NCBI RefSeq assembly: GCF_000222605.1
Contig: NZ_AFWF01000026.1
Location: 1 to 33,861, forward strand
Source: Vibrio ichthyoenteri ATCC 700023
GTDB lineage: Bacteria > Pseudomonadota > Gammaproteobacteria > Enterobacterales > Vibrionaceae
Direction: 5' to 3'
DNA: 33,861 bases
Positions 21,964 through 30,451 of this stretch are shown piece by piece. The first letter of the stretch is position 1, and each line of letters opens with the position of its first letter. Position numbers and translations under genes: made by a program. The notes under the pieces were generated by a model. The model was not told where the DNA came from and did no database searches. It saw only the letters and a list, made by a program, of their open reading frames with translations.

Positions 21964-23478
21964 ATGTGTGGTATTGTTGGAATCGTGGGCACTTCGCCTG
22001 TAAATCAGTCTATCTATGACGCTTTGACTGTATTGCAGCACCGTGGCCAAGATGCCGCTGGTATTTGTACCATAGAAAGCAATCGTTTTCGTCTGCGCAA
22101 GGCGAACGGTTTAGTCAAAGATGTATTCGAAGCAAAACACATGCAAAGACTGCAAGGGGACGTTGGTATTGGCCACGTACGTTACCCAACCGCAGGCAGT
22201 TCAAGTGTCTCTGAAGCCCAACCTTTCTACGTAAACTCCCCATTTGGTATCACCCTCGCTCACAACGGCAATCTCACTAACGCACATGATGTACGTGAGA
22301 AGCTGTTTGCAAAAGACCGTCGTCACCTAAACACTACCTCAGACTCAGAAGTGCTGCTCAACGTATTAGCGCATGAAATTGATATGGTGAAAGGCAATGT
22401 GACATCAGAAGATGTTTTTCGCGCCGTGACGAACGTGCACCGTACTATTCGTGGTGCGTATGCGGTGACTGCGATGATCATTGGTCATGGTCTTGTTGCT
22501 TTTCGTGACCCTAAAGGCATTCGCCCTCTATGCCTAGGCAAACGTGAAGTGGGAGAGCGCACGGAATACATGGTGGCGTCTGAATCAGTTGCATTGGATG
22601 CGGTTGGTTTCGATTTCATCCGCGATGTATTACCAGGCGAGGCGATTTACGCCACGTTTGACGGGGAGCTATTTACTCAGCAATGTGCTGACAACCCTGA
22701 ACTAAACCCTTGTTTGTTTGAGTTCGTTTATTTTGCTCGTCCTGATTCATTCATCGACAAAGTGTCGGTCTATTCGGCACGTGTAGAAATGGGTAAAAAA
22801 CTGGGCGAGCGTATTCGTGATGAATTCAGTCACCTCGATATTGATGTGGTCATTCCGATTCCAGAAACCTCATGTGATATCGCGCTGCAAATTGCCCAAC
22901 TGGTTGATAAACCTTACCGCCAAGGGTTTGTTAAAAACCGTTACGTCGGCCGTACTTTCATTATGCCGGGTCAACAGCAACGTAAGAAGTCGGTGCGTCG
23001 TAAACTCAATGCGATTCGTTCAGAGTTCAAAGATAAGAACGTACTATTAGTGGATGACTCAATTGTACGTGGTACGACATCAGAGCAAATTATTGAGATG
23101 GCGCGTGATTCTGGTGCTAAGAAGGTCTTTATGGTCTCAGCCGCTCCTGAGATTCGTTTCCCGAACGTGTACGGTATTGATATGCCAAGCGCGAATGAAC
23201 TGATTGCTCATGGCCGTGATAACGATCAGATCTGTAAGCAAATTGGTGCGGACGAGCTGATCTTCCAAACACTGGAAGATTTGGTTAGTGCGGTTGGTTT
23301 AGGCAATTCAGATATCGCCAAGTTTGAAACGTCGGTATTTAGTGGCGAATATGTCACGGGCGATATTACTCAACAATACCTTGAGTATTTAGAGTCATTA
23401 CGTTGTGATGATGCCAAATTGCAAGCAGAGCTGCAGCAAGATCTCGCAAGCTTAGAGCTTTATAACGAAGGTGCATAA
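21964..23478 (+). CDS. purF: Amidophosphoribosyltransferase PurF
   Basis: The 504-residue enzyme makes 5-phosphoribosylamine from PRPP and glutamine, the committed step of purine synthesis. The N-terminal Ntn-hydrolase glutaminase begins MCGIVGIVG, and Cys2 becomes the nucleophile after Met removal. It keeps [17 protein letters not shown] and LAHNGNL. The C-terminal phosphoribosyltransferase has the PRPP loop [14 protein letters not shown] (about residues 361-374). Unlike the Bacillus-type enzyme, no Fe-S cysteine set or propeptide is apparent, in line with the E. coli type. A GGTTAGG element precedes the start. It is co-transcribed with cvpA and ends at a strong hairpin. Confidence 0.98.
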   Translation: MCGIVGIVGTSPVNQSIYDALTVLQHRGQDAAGICTIESNRFRLRKANGLVKDVFEAKHMQRLQGDVGIGHVRYPTAGSSSVSEAQPFYVNSPFGITLAHNGNLTNAHDVREKLFAKDRRHLNTTSDSEVLLNVLAHEIDMVKGNVTSEDVFRAVTNVHRTIRGAYAVTAMIIGHGLVAFRDPKGIRPLCLGKREVGERTEYMVASESVALDAVGFDFIRDVLPGEAIYATFDGELFTQQCADNPELNPCLFEFVYFARPDSFIDKVSVYSARVEMGKKLGERIRDEFSHLDIDVVIPIPETSCDIALQIAQLVDKPYRQGFVKNRYVGRTFIMPGQQQRKKSVRRKLNAIRSEFKDKNVLLVDDSIVRGTTSEQIIEMARDSGAKKVFMVSAAPEIRFPNVYGIDMPSANELIAHGRDNDQICKQIGADELIFQTLEDLVSAVGLGNSDIAKFETSVFSGEYVTGDITQQYLEYLESLRCDDAKLQAELQQDLASLELYNEGA

Positions 23479-23493
23479 GCTGACGTTAGATTT

Positions 23494-23525
23494 AAAAATG
23501 GCTTCCCAAGGGAAGCCATTTTTTT
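23494..23525. terminator. Bidirectional terminator between purF and znuB
   Basis: A long hairpin (aaatggcttccc at 23496-23507 pairing with gggaagccattt) has an A run before it and T run after it. It can end purF on the plus strand and znuCB on the minus strand. Confidence 0.93.
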
Positions 23526-23561
23526 GTCTATCAACAGGCAGTTATCAAACGAGAAGTCTAA

Positions 23562-24344
23562 TTAAGCGGGCTTCTTCATTTGGCTAAGCAAGAACAAACC
23601 ACTCGCACTGATAACAACAGAAGGGCCTGCTGGGGTGTCAAAATGCCAAGAGAGTGTCAGACCGATTAATACCGAAACAGCGCCAAGTATTGAAGCAAAT
23701 AAAGCCATTTGTTCTGGAGTGCGAGAAAAGCGTCTTGCCGTTGCTGCTGGGATAATCAGCAGTGATGTCATGATAAGTGCACCAACGAACTTCATACCCA
23801 CCGCGATGACCAAGCCGACCAACAACATTAAAATCAATCGCATCAAATCGGTGTCATGGCCTTCAACCGCAGCAAGTTCTTCATTGACGGTAGAAGAGAG
23901 CAGCGGGCGCCAAAAAATGGTAAGTGCGATTCCTACCACGGCAACACCGAGATAAATAAAGATTAAATCACTAGGAGATACCGCAAGTAAATCACCAAAC
24001 AGGTAGCTCATCAAATCGATGCGAACATTATCGAGGAAACTGACCGCAACCAAACCGAGAGAGAGAGCACTGTGGGCCAAAATGCCCAACAGGGTATCCG
24101 TTGCAACCAATTGTTGGCGCTGTAAGGTGACCAGCAACACAGCCAAAACCAAACAGCAAACGACCAGTGCTAGATAAAGGTTGACGTCTAATAAGAAACC
24201 AAACGCCAGTCCCATCAATGAGGCATGAGCGAGTGTATCGCCAAAATAGGCCATTTTACGCCAAACCACAAACGAGCCTAAAGGCCCAGCTATCAACGCA
24301 ATGCCGAGACCGGCAAAAATAGATGGGAGTAAGAACTCAATCAT
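23562..24344 (-). CDS. znuB: Zinc ABC transporter permease ZnuB
   Basis: The 260-residue membrane permease of the high-affinity zinc importer has about eight helices. It shows [25 protein letters not shown] near the N-terminus (key residues [18 protein letters not shown]), [15 protein letters not shown], and [19 protein letters not shown]. The open frame extends upstream to 24521, but that part is the other-frame reading of the znuC histidine-rich end. I start at 24344 ([12 protein letters not shown]), which matches E. coli ZnuB. The start overlaps the end of znuC by 8 nt (ATGATTGA), so translation is coupled. The subunit should form a homodimer bound to two ZnuC. Confidence 0.96.
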   Translation of the reverse strand: MIEFLLPSIFAGLGIALIAGPLGSFVVWRKMAYFGDTLAHASLMGLAFGFLLDVNLYLALVVCCLVLAVLLVTLQRQQLVATDTLLGILAHSALSLGLVAVSFLDNVRIDLMSYLFGDLLAVSPSDLIFIYLGVAVVGIALTIFWRPLLSSTVNEELAAVEGHDTDLMRLILMLLVGLVIAVGMKFVGALIMTSLLIIPAATARRFSRTPEQMALFASILGAVSVLIGLTLSWHFDTPAGPSVVISASGLFLLSQMKKPA

Positions 24345-25125
24345 GATGGTGGTGTCCGTGTGAATGATGATCGCAACTTGAACCATCCCCTTTAACCGGT
24401 TGGCCGGAAAGATCGTGATGGTGGTGATCGTGCTGATGATGATAAATCGCAATTTTCTCTTGGCGTGCTTGGCCAAATAAAGCGAGGTATTTTGGATGCT
24501 GGGCGACAGATGCCGGCGCACCAGAACAACAAATATGGTGATGTAAACAAATTACGTGGTCGGTCTTTGCCATCACTAAATGAAGGTCATGAGATACCAT
24601 AAAAACCGCGCAATCAAAACGATGACGGATCGTATCAATCAGATCATAGAGATCGATTTGACCTTGAACATCGACACCTTGTGCCGGTTCGTCTAAAACC
24701 AACAACTGCGGACGTTGCAGTAATGCGCGAGAAAGTAAAACACGTTGTGTTTCACCTCCTGAAAGTGAGTGCATGTTGGCTTTGAGAAGATGTGATGCCC
24801 CGACTAGATTCAGTGCTTCTTGAATTTCTTGTTGGCTATAACGTCCGGCTAAACGTAAAAATCGTTCAACATCAAGTGGCAGAGAATCATTCAACTTGAG
24901 CTTTTGCGGCACATAGCCAATCTTTAATCCTTTAGGTTTGTCTATGGTTCCTTGAGTGCAACGTTGTAAGCCAAGCAATACTTTAACCAGCGTCGATTTT
25001 CCAGCACCATTTGGCCCAATAAGGGTGGTGATTTCGCCACGGTTTAAACTTACGCTAACATTGTCTATCACTTTGCGTTCGTCAAATTGAACACAAATAT
25101 TGGTGAGGCTGACTAACGAGGTCAT
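24337..25125 (-). CDS. znuC: Zinc ABC transporter ATPase ZnuC with long His-rich tail
   Basis: This 262-residue ATP-binding subunit powers zinc import through ZnuB. It has Walker [10 protein letters not shown] (residues 37-45), the signature LSGGETQR (121-128), Walker [11 protein letters not shown] (141-150) and the switch histidine in VSHDLHLV. After residue 228 the tail carries 14 histidines in two clusters (229-237 and 253-261), with Cys251 between them. The first cluster resembles the end of E. coli ZnuC (YRHHHNHRHDL); the second appears to be an extension. The tail is cytoplasmic and could bind zinc and inhibit transport when zinc is plentiful; that is inference. The gene is read away from znuA behind a shared Zur box. 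Confidence 0.96.
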   Translation of the reverse strand: MTSLVSLTNICVQFDERKVIDNVSVSLNRGEITTLIGPNGAGKSTLVKVLLGLQRCTQGTIDKPKGLKIGYVPQKLKLNDSLPLDVERFLRLAGRYSQQEIQEALNLVGASHLLKANMHSLSGGETQRVLLSRALLQRPQLLVLDEPAQGVDVQGQIDLYDLIDTIRHRFDCAVFMVSHDLHLVMAKTDHVICLHHHICCSGAPASVAQHPKYLALFGQARQEKIAIYHHQHDHHHHDLSGQPVKGDGSSCDHHSHGHHHHD

Positions 25126-25144
25126 GAATGGAACTCATTTGCAA

Positions 25145-25173
25145 TTGGTTAATGTTATAATGTAACATTTAAA
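25145..25173 (+). promoter_or_regulatory. Probable promoter of znuA
   Basis: TTGGTT (25145-25150) and TTTAAA (25168-25173) are 17 nt apart. The Zur box covers the spacer and -10. Confidence 0.4.
25149..25171. promoter_or_regulatory. Zur operator shared by znuCB and znuA
   Basis: The core aatgttataatgtaacatt (25151-25169) is a near-perfect palindrome and agrees closely with the Zur consensus of enterobacteria and vibrios (AATGTTATAnTATAACATT). It lies in the 84 nt between the divergent genes, so zinc-loaded Zur would silence the whole importer at once. Confidence 0.92.
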
Positions 25174-25182
25174 GCTTACCAA
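25154..25182 (-). promoter_or_regulatory. Probable promoter of znuCB
   Basis: On the minus strand TTGGTA (25182-25177) and TATAAC (25159-25154) are separated by 17 nt. The -10 box and spacer lie within the Zur box. Confidence 0.5.
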
Positions 25183-25209
25183 TTCCATAAGTCACGATGT
25201 GGTTAACCG

Positions 25210-26088
25210 ATGAAGAAACGAATTACTCTTGCTTTGGCCCTAACAAGCGCTGTTGCAATGGCTCAAGAACCTGTGGTTCTCACTAGTATTAAGCCAATAC
25301 AGATGATCACTCAAGAACTGATGGTCGATATTGGAAAGCCGGATGTGCTGCTGAACTCCAACGCGTCACCGCATGATTACGCGCTACGCCCGTCAGACGT
25401 AAAAAAAGTCGCGTCTGCTGATCTGGTGATTTGGTTTGGCCATGATTTGGAGCCATTTTTAGAAAAAGTTGTTGAGAAACAAGAGCACGTACTAGAGTTA
25501 TCCAAAATCGATGGGTTGTCTCTGCGTGAATTTGCAGCGGGTCACGCTGATCACGATGGTCATGACCACGGCAGCCATGACCCCCATTTTTGGCTTGGGG
25601 TTCAACCTACTCAGCAAGTAGCGAAAGCGATCACTGAATCTCTAAAACAGCTTGATGCTGAACATGCCGCGCAATATGAGATTAATTATCAGCGCTTTAC
25701 GCAACAGCTCACGGCACAACATACGCAAATAGTGGAGCGTTTGGCTCCGGTTAAACAAGTGGGTTATTTTGTTTTTCATGATGCCTATGGTTACTTTGAG
25801 CAAGATTATGATCTTAATCACCTAGGGCACTTTACGGTGAGTCCTGACCGCAAGCCTGGCGCAAAAACACTGATACGAATTCGCAGTGCATTGGCCGACA
25901 AGCAGGCTAAATGTGTGTTCACTGAGCCGCAATTTACCCCAGCAGTGGTTGAGTCTGTTGTGCGTGGTAGTGAAAGTAAAGTGGGTGTCTTGGACCCAGT
26001 TGCCTCGCAGATTGAAGTTAAAAAGGGGAGTTACTTCACGTTTATTGATCAAATGGCCAGTAATTTTGTCACCTGTTTGGCGCAATAG
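25210..26088 (+). CDS. znuA: Periplasmic zinc-binding protein ZnuA
   Basis: The 292-residue cluster A-I binding protein delivers zinc to ZnuBC. A signal peptide ends around residue 18 (SAVAMA before QEPVV). The metal ligands expected for ZnuA are visible: His55 (NASPHDYALRPSD), His126 (DPHFWLG) and His190 (FVFHDAYGYF). A short His/Asp loop (residues 112-123, HADHDGHDHGSH) precedes the second ligand, as is usual for zinc-specific members. Two cysteines in the C-terminal lobe may form the conserved disulfide. It diverges from znuCB across a Zur operator. The ribosome-binding site is weak, but the signal peptide begins right at this ATG. A hairpin terminator follows. Confidence 0.96.
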   Translation: MKKRITLALALTSAVAMAQEPVVLTSIKPIQMITQELMVDIGKPDVLLNSNASPHDYALRPSDVKKVASADLVIWFGHDLEPFLEKVVEKQEHVLELSKIDGLSLREFAAGHADHDGHDHGSHDPHFWLGVQPTQQVAKAITESLKQLDAEHAAQYEINYQRFTQQLTAQHTQIVERLAPVKQVGYFVFHDAYGYFEQDYDLNHLGHFTVSPDRKPGAKTLIRIRSALADKQAKCVFTEPQFTPAVVESVVRGSESKVGVLDPVASQIEVKKGSYFTFIDQMASNFVTCLAQ

Positions 26089-26177
26089 CTCGCTATTGAT
26101 AACTTTTCTAATAAAACACAATAGTTTAGGTGTTCTTCGAGATACGAATGAAATAGAATAATAAGCACATTTCATAT

Positions 26178-26213
26178 ATGAGCGCTGTGGATTAGCGCTC
26201 ATTGTTTGCTTTT
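26178..26213 (+). terminator. Probable terminator of znuA
   Basis: A perfect 9-bp stem (atgagcgct at 26178-26186, agcgctcat at 26194-26202) with a 7-nt loop is followed by an imperfect T-rich tail (tgtttgctttt). It would leave the following regulator gene with its own promoter or on read-through. Confidence 0.5.
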
Positions 26214-26237
26214 CGTGATGCGCTAAGGAATTAGCCG

Positions 26238-29200
26238 GTGAAAAAAGCCTTTTGGGCCGTGCTGCTCTATTTCTTTTCAAATATTGCTAATGCTTTTGAT
26301 TCAACGCCATCGGTGTTCTATCCGCTACCGACTGAGAATCAAGGGCGTCAATTTGCCGCAAAACAGCTATTTCTTGCCCCCGGTGGCGGTCTTTGGATTC
26401 ATGATGTCCGAGATAAAGTGCTGTTTTTTGATGGCCGAACGGTCTCTCCTAAACAGGGTTCCGTCTTACCTTACCGTACTGACAAATTTCAATTTCAAGC
26501 CAATAGTTTTTGGACTTACCAAGGCAACCTCGTTTATCGCTCGGTCTCTCATCTGCAGCGAGAAGTGGTGTTTAGCCTCCCTCCCGGTAGTGAAATCAAT
26601 CAAATTGGCAGTAATAAAGACTATATCTGGGTAACCGACGACAGCAGTTTTTATGCCTACCAAATCTCCACCGGAGAACTAGAAACGCATTCATTAATGG
26701 CTTTGTACCAGTTTAATGACTCGACACATATGCAGGTCAATGATGCGTTAAAAGCCAAGAAAAAATGGATATTGGCAACTAAAAGTGGTGTCTATCTATT
26801 AGAAAAAGATGGCTTTAGTCATGTTGCTCGCTCAAAAAACCGCGATATATCCCAACTCTACTTTTCTGAAAGTCGCCGAGAGTTGTTAGTCGGTACGGCT
26901 ACTGGTGCCGTAGTCTATGATCTCTATGATACAAGTGGCCCAAAATTTATCGTTCCTTCCCCGGGTATCACAGCCTTTGCTGAAACCAAGCAAGCATATT
27001 GGATAGGCACTGAAAATGGGTTGTATGTGTATTCATTTCTTAGTGGAGCAATCACCAAATATTCCGGGAAAAAGGATGCCGGTTATTCTTTGGTGGGACA
27101 AAAAATTAATGCAATTGTGAATGACAATGTCGGTGGGATGTGGATTGCGACGAATAAAGGAATCCAATACTACTCATTGTTTGGTGATAAATTTGAGCGC
27201 TTTCCGACCAATGAATTCAACGATTCCTTGATTAAGGATGACCGTCATGGACGACTCCGTAATCTGGTCGCAATGAAACAAACGCCGGGTTACTGGGTGA
27301 TATCCGAGCGCAGTTTATCTCGAATTATCAGCGGTGAGGAAAGTGTAAAACAACCCATTTATTCCGGACTGGTCGGCGATATTGCTGAAATTGATGGCCG
27401 ACTCTGGGTCACGACCTCACAAGGTATGAAAGTTTTTGATTCAGTGACTGGTAAGCCTCTTGATGAATTGAAATTGCCTCGAGTGCTACAAGAGCTGGGG
27501 ACGGGACACCTTGCCCCAGGTCATGACGGTATTTTGTGGGGGAGCAGTGATGGTCAGTTATGGCGCTATGACATCAATAGCCGAGCCGTGACCGAGTATC
27601 GTGATAGCTGGATGGCGGCGAACTTGCCTGCTTCGACGATTACCTCAATGGTAGTTTCAAGCAACGATCATCTCTTAATTGGCACTGAACATGGTATCTA
27701 TATGTTGCGCGAAGGGCAGATCTATTTTGTCGCACAAAGCGCAGAGTTTGGAGCGGTGTTAAGTATTGAGGAAGGGAGAGAGGATCAGGTTTGGGTTGCG
27801 AGTAACTATGGTGTCAATATTCTTGATATCAACACTACTTATTTTCAACCGATCAGGTTAATTGACGAACACATTGGCCCTCAATGCCTGCTAAGAAACG
27901 ATGCGGGAATGTGGCTAACGTCGTCCTCGGGGTTGACTCATTATTCAATGATTGGGCAGTTTGTTTCTCACTACAGCCAGCCATTTGGTGTGATTAACAA
28001 TGAATTTCATAATAGTTTTTGTTTGCCAGATGCAAAAGATCCGCAATCGTTGCTACTCGGATCATGGCTTAGCTTAGTCCGAGTGAACAGTGAGGATCTT
28101 GTAGTGAGTCCTCTGCCAGAAGCAAAAGTAATTTTTTCCCAAATCAGAATTAACCAAAACTTAGTTTCTTTTGGTTCGATAGCCCACCCCGAGATTGTGG
28201 CTCCTTATGGTGATTCAATTAGTGTACAAATCGGTATGCTACCGCATATTAATGGCTCGATATTAGAATATCGACTCAATGATGAAACACATTGGACTCA
28301 GCTTGATGGTTACCAAATTTTGATGGAAGGGTTAGCTCCGGGCAGTTATGAGTTGTATGTGCGCCCCGTCGTTAACGGAATAGAACGAGGCAGAAGTAAA
28401 AGCATTGCCTTCTCCATCACCGAACCCTGGTATTTAACCGCCGCTGCGATCAGTGGCTATGTGATTTTTGCCATTATTTTGCTCTCTATTATTATCTTTT
28501 GGCGCTCTAGGGTGATGAGTAAATCCAACCGAGAGCTGAAAGCTCAAGTAGCCTTAAAAACTAACCAGCTCAGGCATCAAAGCCGAATCCTTTTGAGTAA
28601 TAATCACCAGTTGCGTAAGCAGTTACAGGTGAGAAGGATTATTTTTACTCAAGCAATACAATCCTTTAGAGAACGATTGGCTCATGCAAAATCGTTTTAC
28701 TCAGGTCAAGAAGAGAGTCAGCAAGGGCGAATAATTGAACGAATTTCAAGCGAGCTGGAGTTATTGATCAATGTGCGCGAGTCACAAAGTGAGGAATTGG
28801 CGGCTTACAACTTATCGTTAATTTTCTTATCGATTCTCGATGGTTGGCGTGACGATTTTGCTAAAGCCGGGATTAGTATAGAAATAGACACGGGTGATCA
28901 GCAGGGAAAATACGTACTACTCGAGTATTTTAACCTTGATGTATTGTTCAATTTACTTATGGATGGCTTAGTTAAACGTTGTTTTCGACATCAAGTCGTT
29001 CACGTTGTGATCCAATACAGTGAAGAATGCGTCACTTTGTCGATGCTTGATCATGGCTTAGTTATTGATCAAGAAAAGGATTCAGCTTGGCCTGAAATTA
29101 TTAGCTTGGTTGAAACCAGCGGTGGGAAATTGTCATTGGAAAGTGCTGATGGGCAGAACGTAGTGACATTGACCTGGCAAAGTAGCCAAGGATTCGACGA

Positions 29201-29612
29201 AAACTCGGTGCTAGAGTTTTCTAATATGGCAGCCATGCTAAATGGCAATGATGCTAACAATGGTGCCGATCCTTGGATTGAAAAGTTGGAAGAGTTAGTT
29301 CGCGTGCATTTTTCTGACGCAGATTTTAGCACTTCGACTGCGGCCAAATTGATGTTTGTCTCTGAACGTAGTTTGCAACGCCGATTTAAAAGCGCCACTC
29401 AGCGTACTTTTACTGATTATTTGAGTGAAGTGCGTCTAGATAATGCGTGTCGACGGTTATTAGCGGGTGAGAAAGTATCTGAGGTCGCATTTGCCAGTGG
29501 TTTTAATGATCCATCCTATTTTAGCCAGAGATTTAAACATCGCTTTGGTGTCTCTCCTACGCAATTTGTTGAAGAAAAAGACCCGCATACGGAAGTGGGC
29601 TCAGGAATTTAA
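26238..29612 (+). CDS. Membrane-bound propeller/Y_Y_Y sensor fused to AraC-type regulator
   Basis: This 1124-residue protein starts at GTG, with AAGGA 9 nt upstream. Domains in order: signal sequence (1-19, ending NANA), a periplasmic propeller (about 30-620) of the two-component-regulator type with repeated WIGTENGLYVYS, MWIATNKGIQYYS, LLIGTEHGIYML and VWVASNYGVNILD blades, a Y_Y_Y domain (about 630-728), one membrane helix (about 732-755), a coiled coil (760-800), a histidine-kinase-like part (about 800-980), and an AraC-type HTH (about 1016-1112, with SERSLQRRFK and GFNDPSYFSQRFKHRFGVSP). The kinase-like part has no HE(L/I)R(N/T)P box; Asp909-Gly910 stand where the N-box has Asn-Ala, and the G1 box reads DHGLVI. 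There is no receiver domain. It looks like a one-component relative of hybrid two-component regulators. The signal and targets are unknown; its neighbours are znuA and feoABC. Confidence 0.85.
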   Translation: MKKAFWAVLLYFFSNIANAFDSTPSVFYPLPTENQGRQFAAKQLFLAPGGGLWIHDVRDKVLFFDGRTVSPKQGSVLPYRTDKFQFQANSFWTYQGNLVYRSVSHLQREVVFSLPPGSEINQIGSNKDYIWVTDDSSFYAYQISTGELETHSLMALYQFNDSTHMQVNDALKAKKKWILATKSGVYLLEKDGFSHVARSKNRDISQLYFSESRRELLVGTATGAVVYDLYDTSGPKFIVPSPGITAFAETKQAYWIGTENGLYVYSFLSGAITKYSGKKDAGYSLVGQKINAIVNDNVGGMWIATNKGIQYYSLFGDKFERFPTNEFNDSLIKDDRHGRLRNLVAMKQTPGYWVISERSLSRIISGEESVKQPIYSGLVGDIAEIDGRLWVTTSQGMKVFDSVTGKPLDELKLPRVLQELGTGHLAPGHDGILWGSSDGQLWRYDINSRAVTEYRDSWMAANLPASTITSMVVSSNDHLLIGTEHGIYMLREGQIYFVAQSAEFGAVLSIEEGREDQVWVASNYGVNILDINTTYFQPIRLIDEHIGPQCLLRNDAGMWLTSSSGLTHYSMIGQFVSHYSQPFGVINNEFHNSFCLPDAKDPQSLLLGSWLSLVRVNSEDLVVSPLPEAKVIFSQIRINQNLVSFGSIAHPEIVAPYGDSISVQIGMLPHINGSILEYRLNDETHWTQLDGYQILMEGLAPGSYELYVRPVVNGIERGRSKSIAFSITEPWYLTAAAISGYVIFAIILLSIIIFWRSRVMSKSNRELKAQVALKTNQLRHQSRILLSNNHQLRKQLQVRRIIFTQAIQSFRERLAHAKSFYSGQEESQQGRIIERISSELELLINVRESQSEELAAYNLSLIFLSILDGWRDDFAKAGISIEIDTGDQQGKYVLLEYFNLDVLFNLLMDGLVKRCFRHQVVHVVIQYSEECVTLSMLDHGLVIDQEKDSAWPEIISLVETSGGKLSLESADGQNVVTLTWQSSQGFDENSVLEFSNMAAMLNGNDANNGADPWIEKLEELVRVHFSDADFSTSTAAKLMFVSERSLQRRFKSATQRTFTDYLSEVRLDNACRRLLAGEKVSEVAFASGFNDPSYFSQRFKHRFGVSPTQFVEEKDPHTEVGSGI

Positions 29613-29978
29613 CTTTTGCTCGTTAATGCCATGCATCGTTAATGCGATGCTAAGAAATGTGGTTCACTGAGCGTTCATGCTACGAGCGCTACACCGCCAT
29701 CAGCTTTCCTTTTGCTAAACGCTATTCCTCTCCCGTTAATTCCCCTCGTAAACGCACATGCTATATCGATTAAATCGAGTGCGATTGATGCGATTCTTTA
29801 CGTCGCCCTTTTTAGTTTGATAATGATTGAAGGCGCTAAACCTAGGTGAAGAGCTGTATTCATTGACTAGTTTCTAAATTTGCGTTGCAAAAAAATACGG
29901 TAACAAAGTGATTGGAGATATTGCTTCAAGTAATGGTGATTAAGTTGCAGAAAAGAGTGATGTTTTACGGGGAGTGGT

Positions 29979-30018
29979 AAAAAAAATATCGTGGTATAGC
30001 CGGGGGGACTATACCACG
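29979..30018 (-). terminator. Intrinsic terminator, minus strand
   Basis: On the minus strand the stem cgtggtatag/ctataccacg (10 bp, perfect) with a 9-nt C-rich loop is followed by ata and eight T. No annotated gene lies directly upstream on this strand, which points to a small RNA. Confidence 0.8.
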
Positions 30019-30105
30019 GGTGTCAAGGACACCTTCGCTTGCTGCCGGAGTGGTGCTAGGCACCACCTCTGGAATTCATTGTCAAAAGGCATATGCTGCC
30101 CGACG
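29979..30105 (-). ncRNA. Candidate small RNA with four hairpins, minus strand
   Basis: Reading leftward from about 30105, the RNA would fold into a small hairpin (ggca/tgcc, 30100-30088), an unpaired stretch of about 15 nt, a 12-bp hairpin with one bulge (30072-30045), an unpaired cagcaagcgaa, a perfect 6-bp hairpin (30033-30019), and a perfect 10-bp terminator hairpin (30018-29990) followed by eight U within 11 nt. The terminator loop is C-rich (uccccccgg) and could pair with Shine-Dalgarno sequences. A TATAGT -10 box lies at 30117-30112. On the plus strand no hairpin is followed by T, so the minus direction is preferred. I do not recognise it as RyhB, Spot 42, Qrr or another known RNA. The 5' end is inferred. 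Confidence 0.6.
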
Positions 30106-30111
30106 AGAGAC

Positions 30112-30117
30112 ACTATA
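30112..30117 (-). promoter_or_regulatory. Possible -10 box of the minus-strand RNA
   Basis: TATAGT on the minus strand lies 6-7 nt before the inferred RNA start and behind an A-rich stretch that could act as an UP element. No good -35 is seen at 17 nt, so an activator may be needed. Confidence 0.35.
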
Positions 30118-30401
30118 AAGTCATAAACTTTTTTTCTTTATAAAATTAACGCCAAGTTAGCATAAGATTTGCGACACTAATTTAAGTTGCTGATCTTAAT
30201 GATGTTTATTTTAATTTTCATGAATATATAGAATTAATCAAAAATATTAAAAATTATTGCGTTAAAAGTTTTGACGTTTTTAACGATGCGTAATTAACGA
30301 AAATAACGAAAAGACCATTTATCCAATATGGTTTTATAAATGCAAAATTTGATTTCAGACAAGAATTGCAACACGTTGTTTAGTTAAAATCCCTCAATAG
30401 A

Positions 30402-30420
30402 AATGAAAATAACTCTCATT
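30402..30420 (+). promoter_or_regulatory. Fur box of feoABC
   Basis: The 19-mer aatgaaaataactctcatt matches the inverted-repeat Fur core TGAnAATnATTnTCA at all but one defined position. It ends 31 nt before the feoA start, as expected for iron repression of ferrous iron uptake. Confidence 0.85.
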
Positions 30421-30451
30421 ATTAAAAGCAAATAAACATATTGGGCTCTCT

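Larger units (their letters stand above)
29613..30451. other. 839-nt gene-free stretch before feoA
   Basis: No plausible protein gene is present on either strand. From the left: a GCATCG/CGATGC hairpin without T run (29633-29650), a featureless part to about 29975, a compact block of four hairpins that reads as a minus-strand small RNA (29979-30105), an AT-rich part (30120-30400), and the Fur box of feoABC. I could not fix the feoA -35 and -10; TAAAAT at 30385-30390 is a candidate -10 with no good partner. Confidence 0.6.

Noticed and set aside
24345-24521. 59-codon upstream extension of znuB
   Set aside because: It lies wholly inside znuC and is the other-frame reading of the histidine codons; ZnuB proteins begin at MIEFLLP.
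29633-29650. GCATCG/CGATGC hairpin after the regulator gene
   Set aside because: No T run follows, so it is not called as a terminator.
29990-30072. Reading the hairpin block as a Csr-type sponge RNA, riboswitch or integron attC site
   Set aside because: Too few GGA loops for a CsrB RNA, no match to riboswitch cores I know (GEMM, NiCo, Moco), and no attC core sites. The minus-strand terminator favours a separate small RNA.
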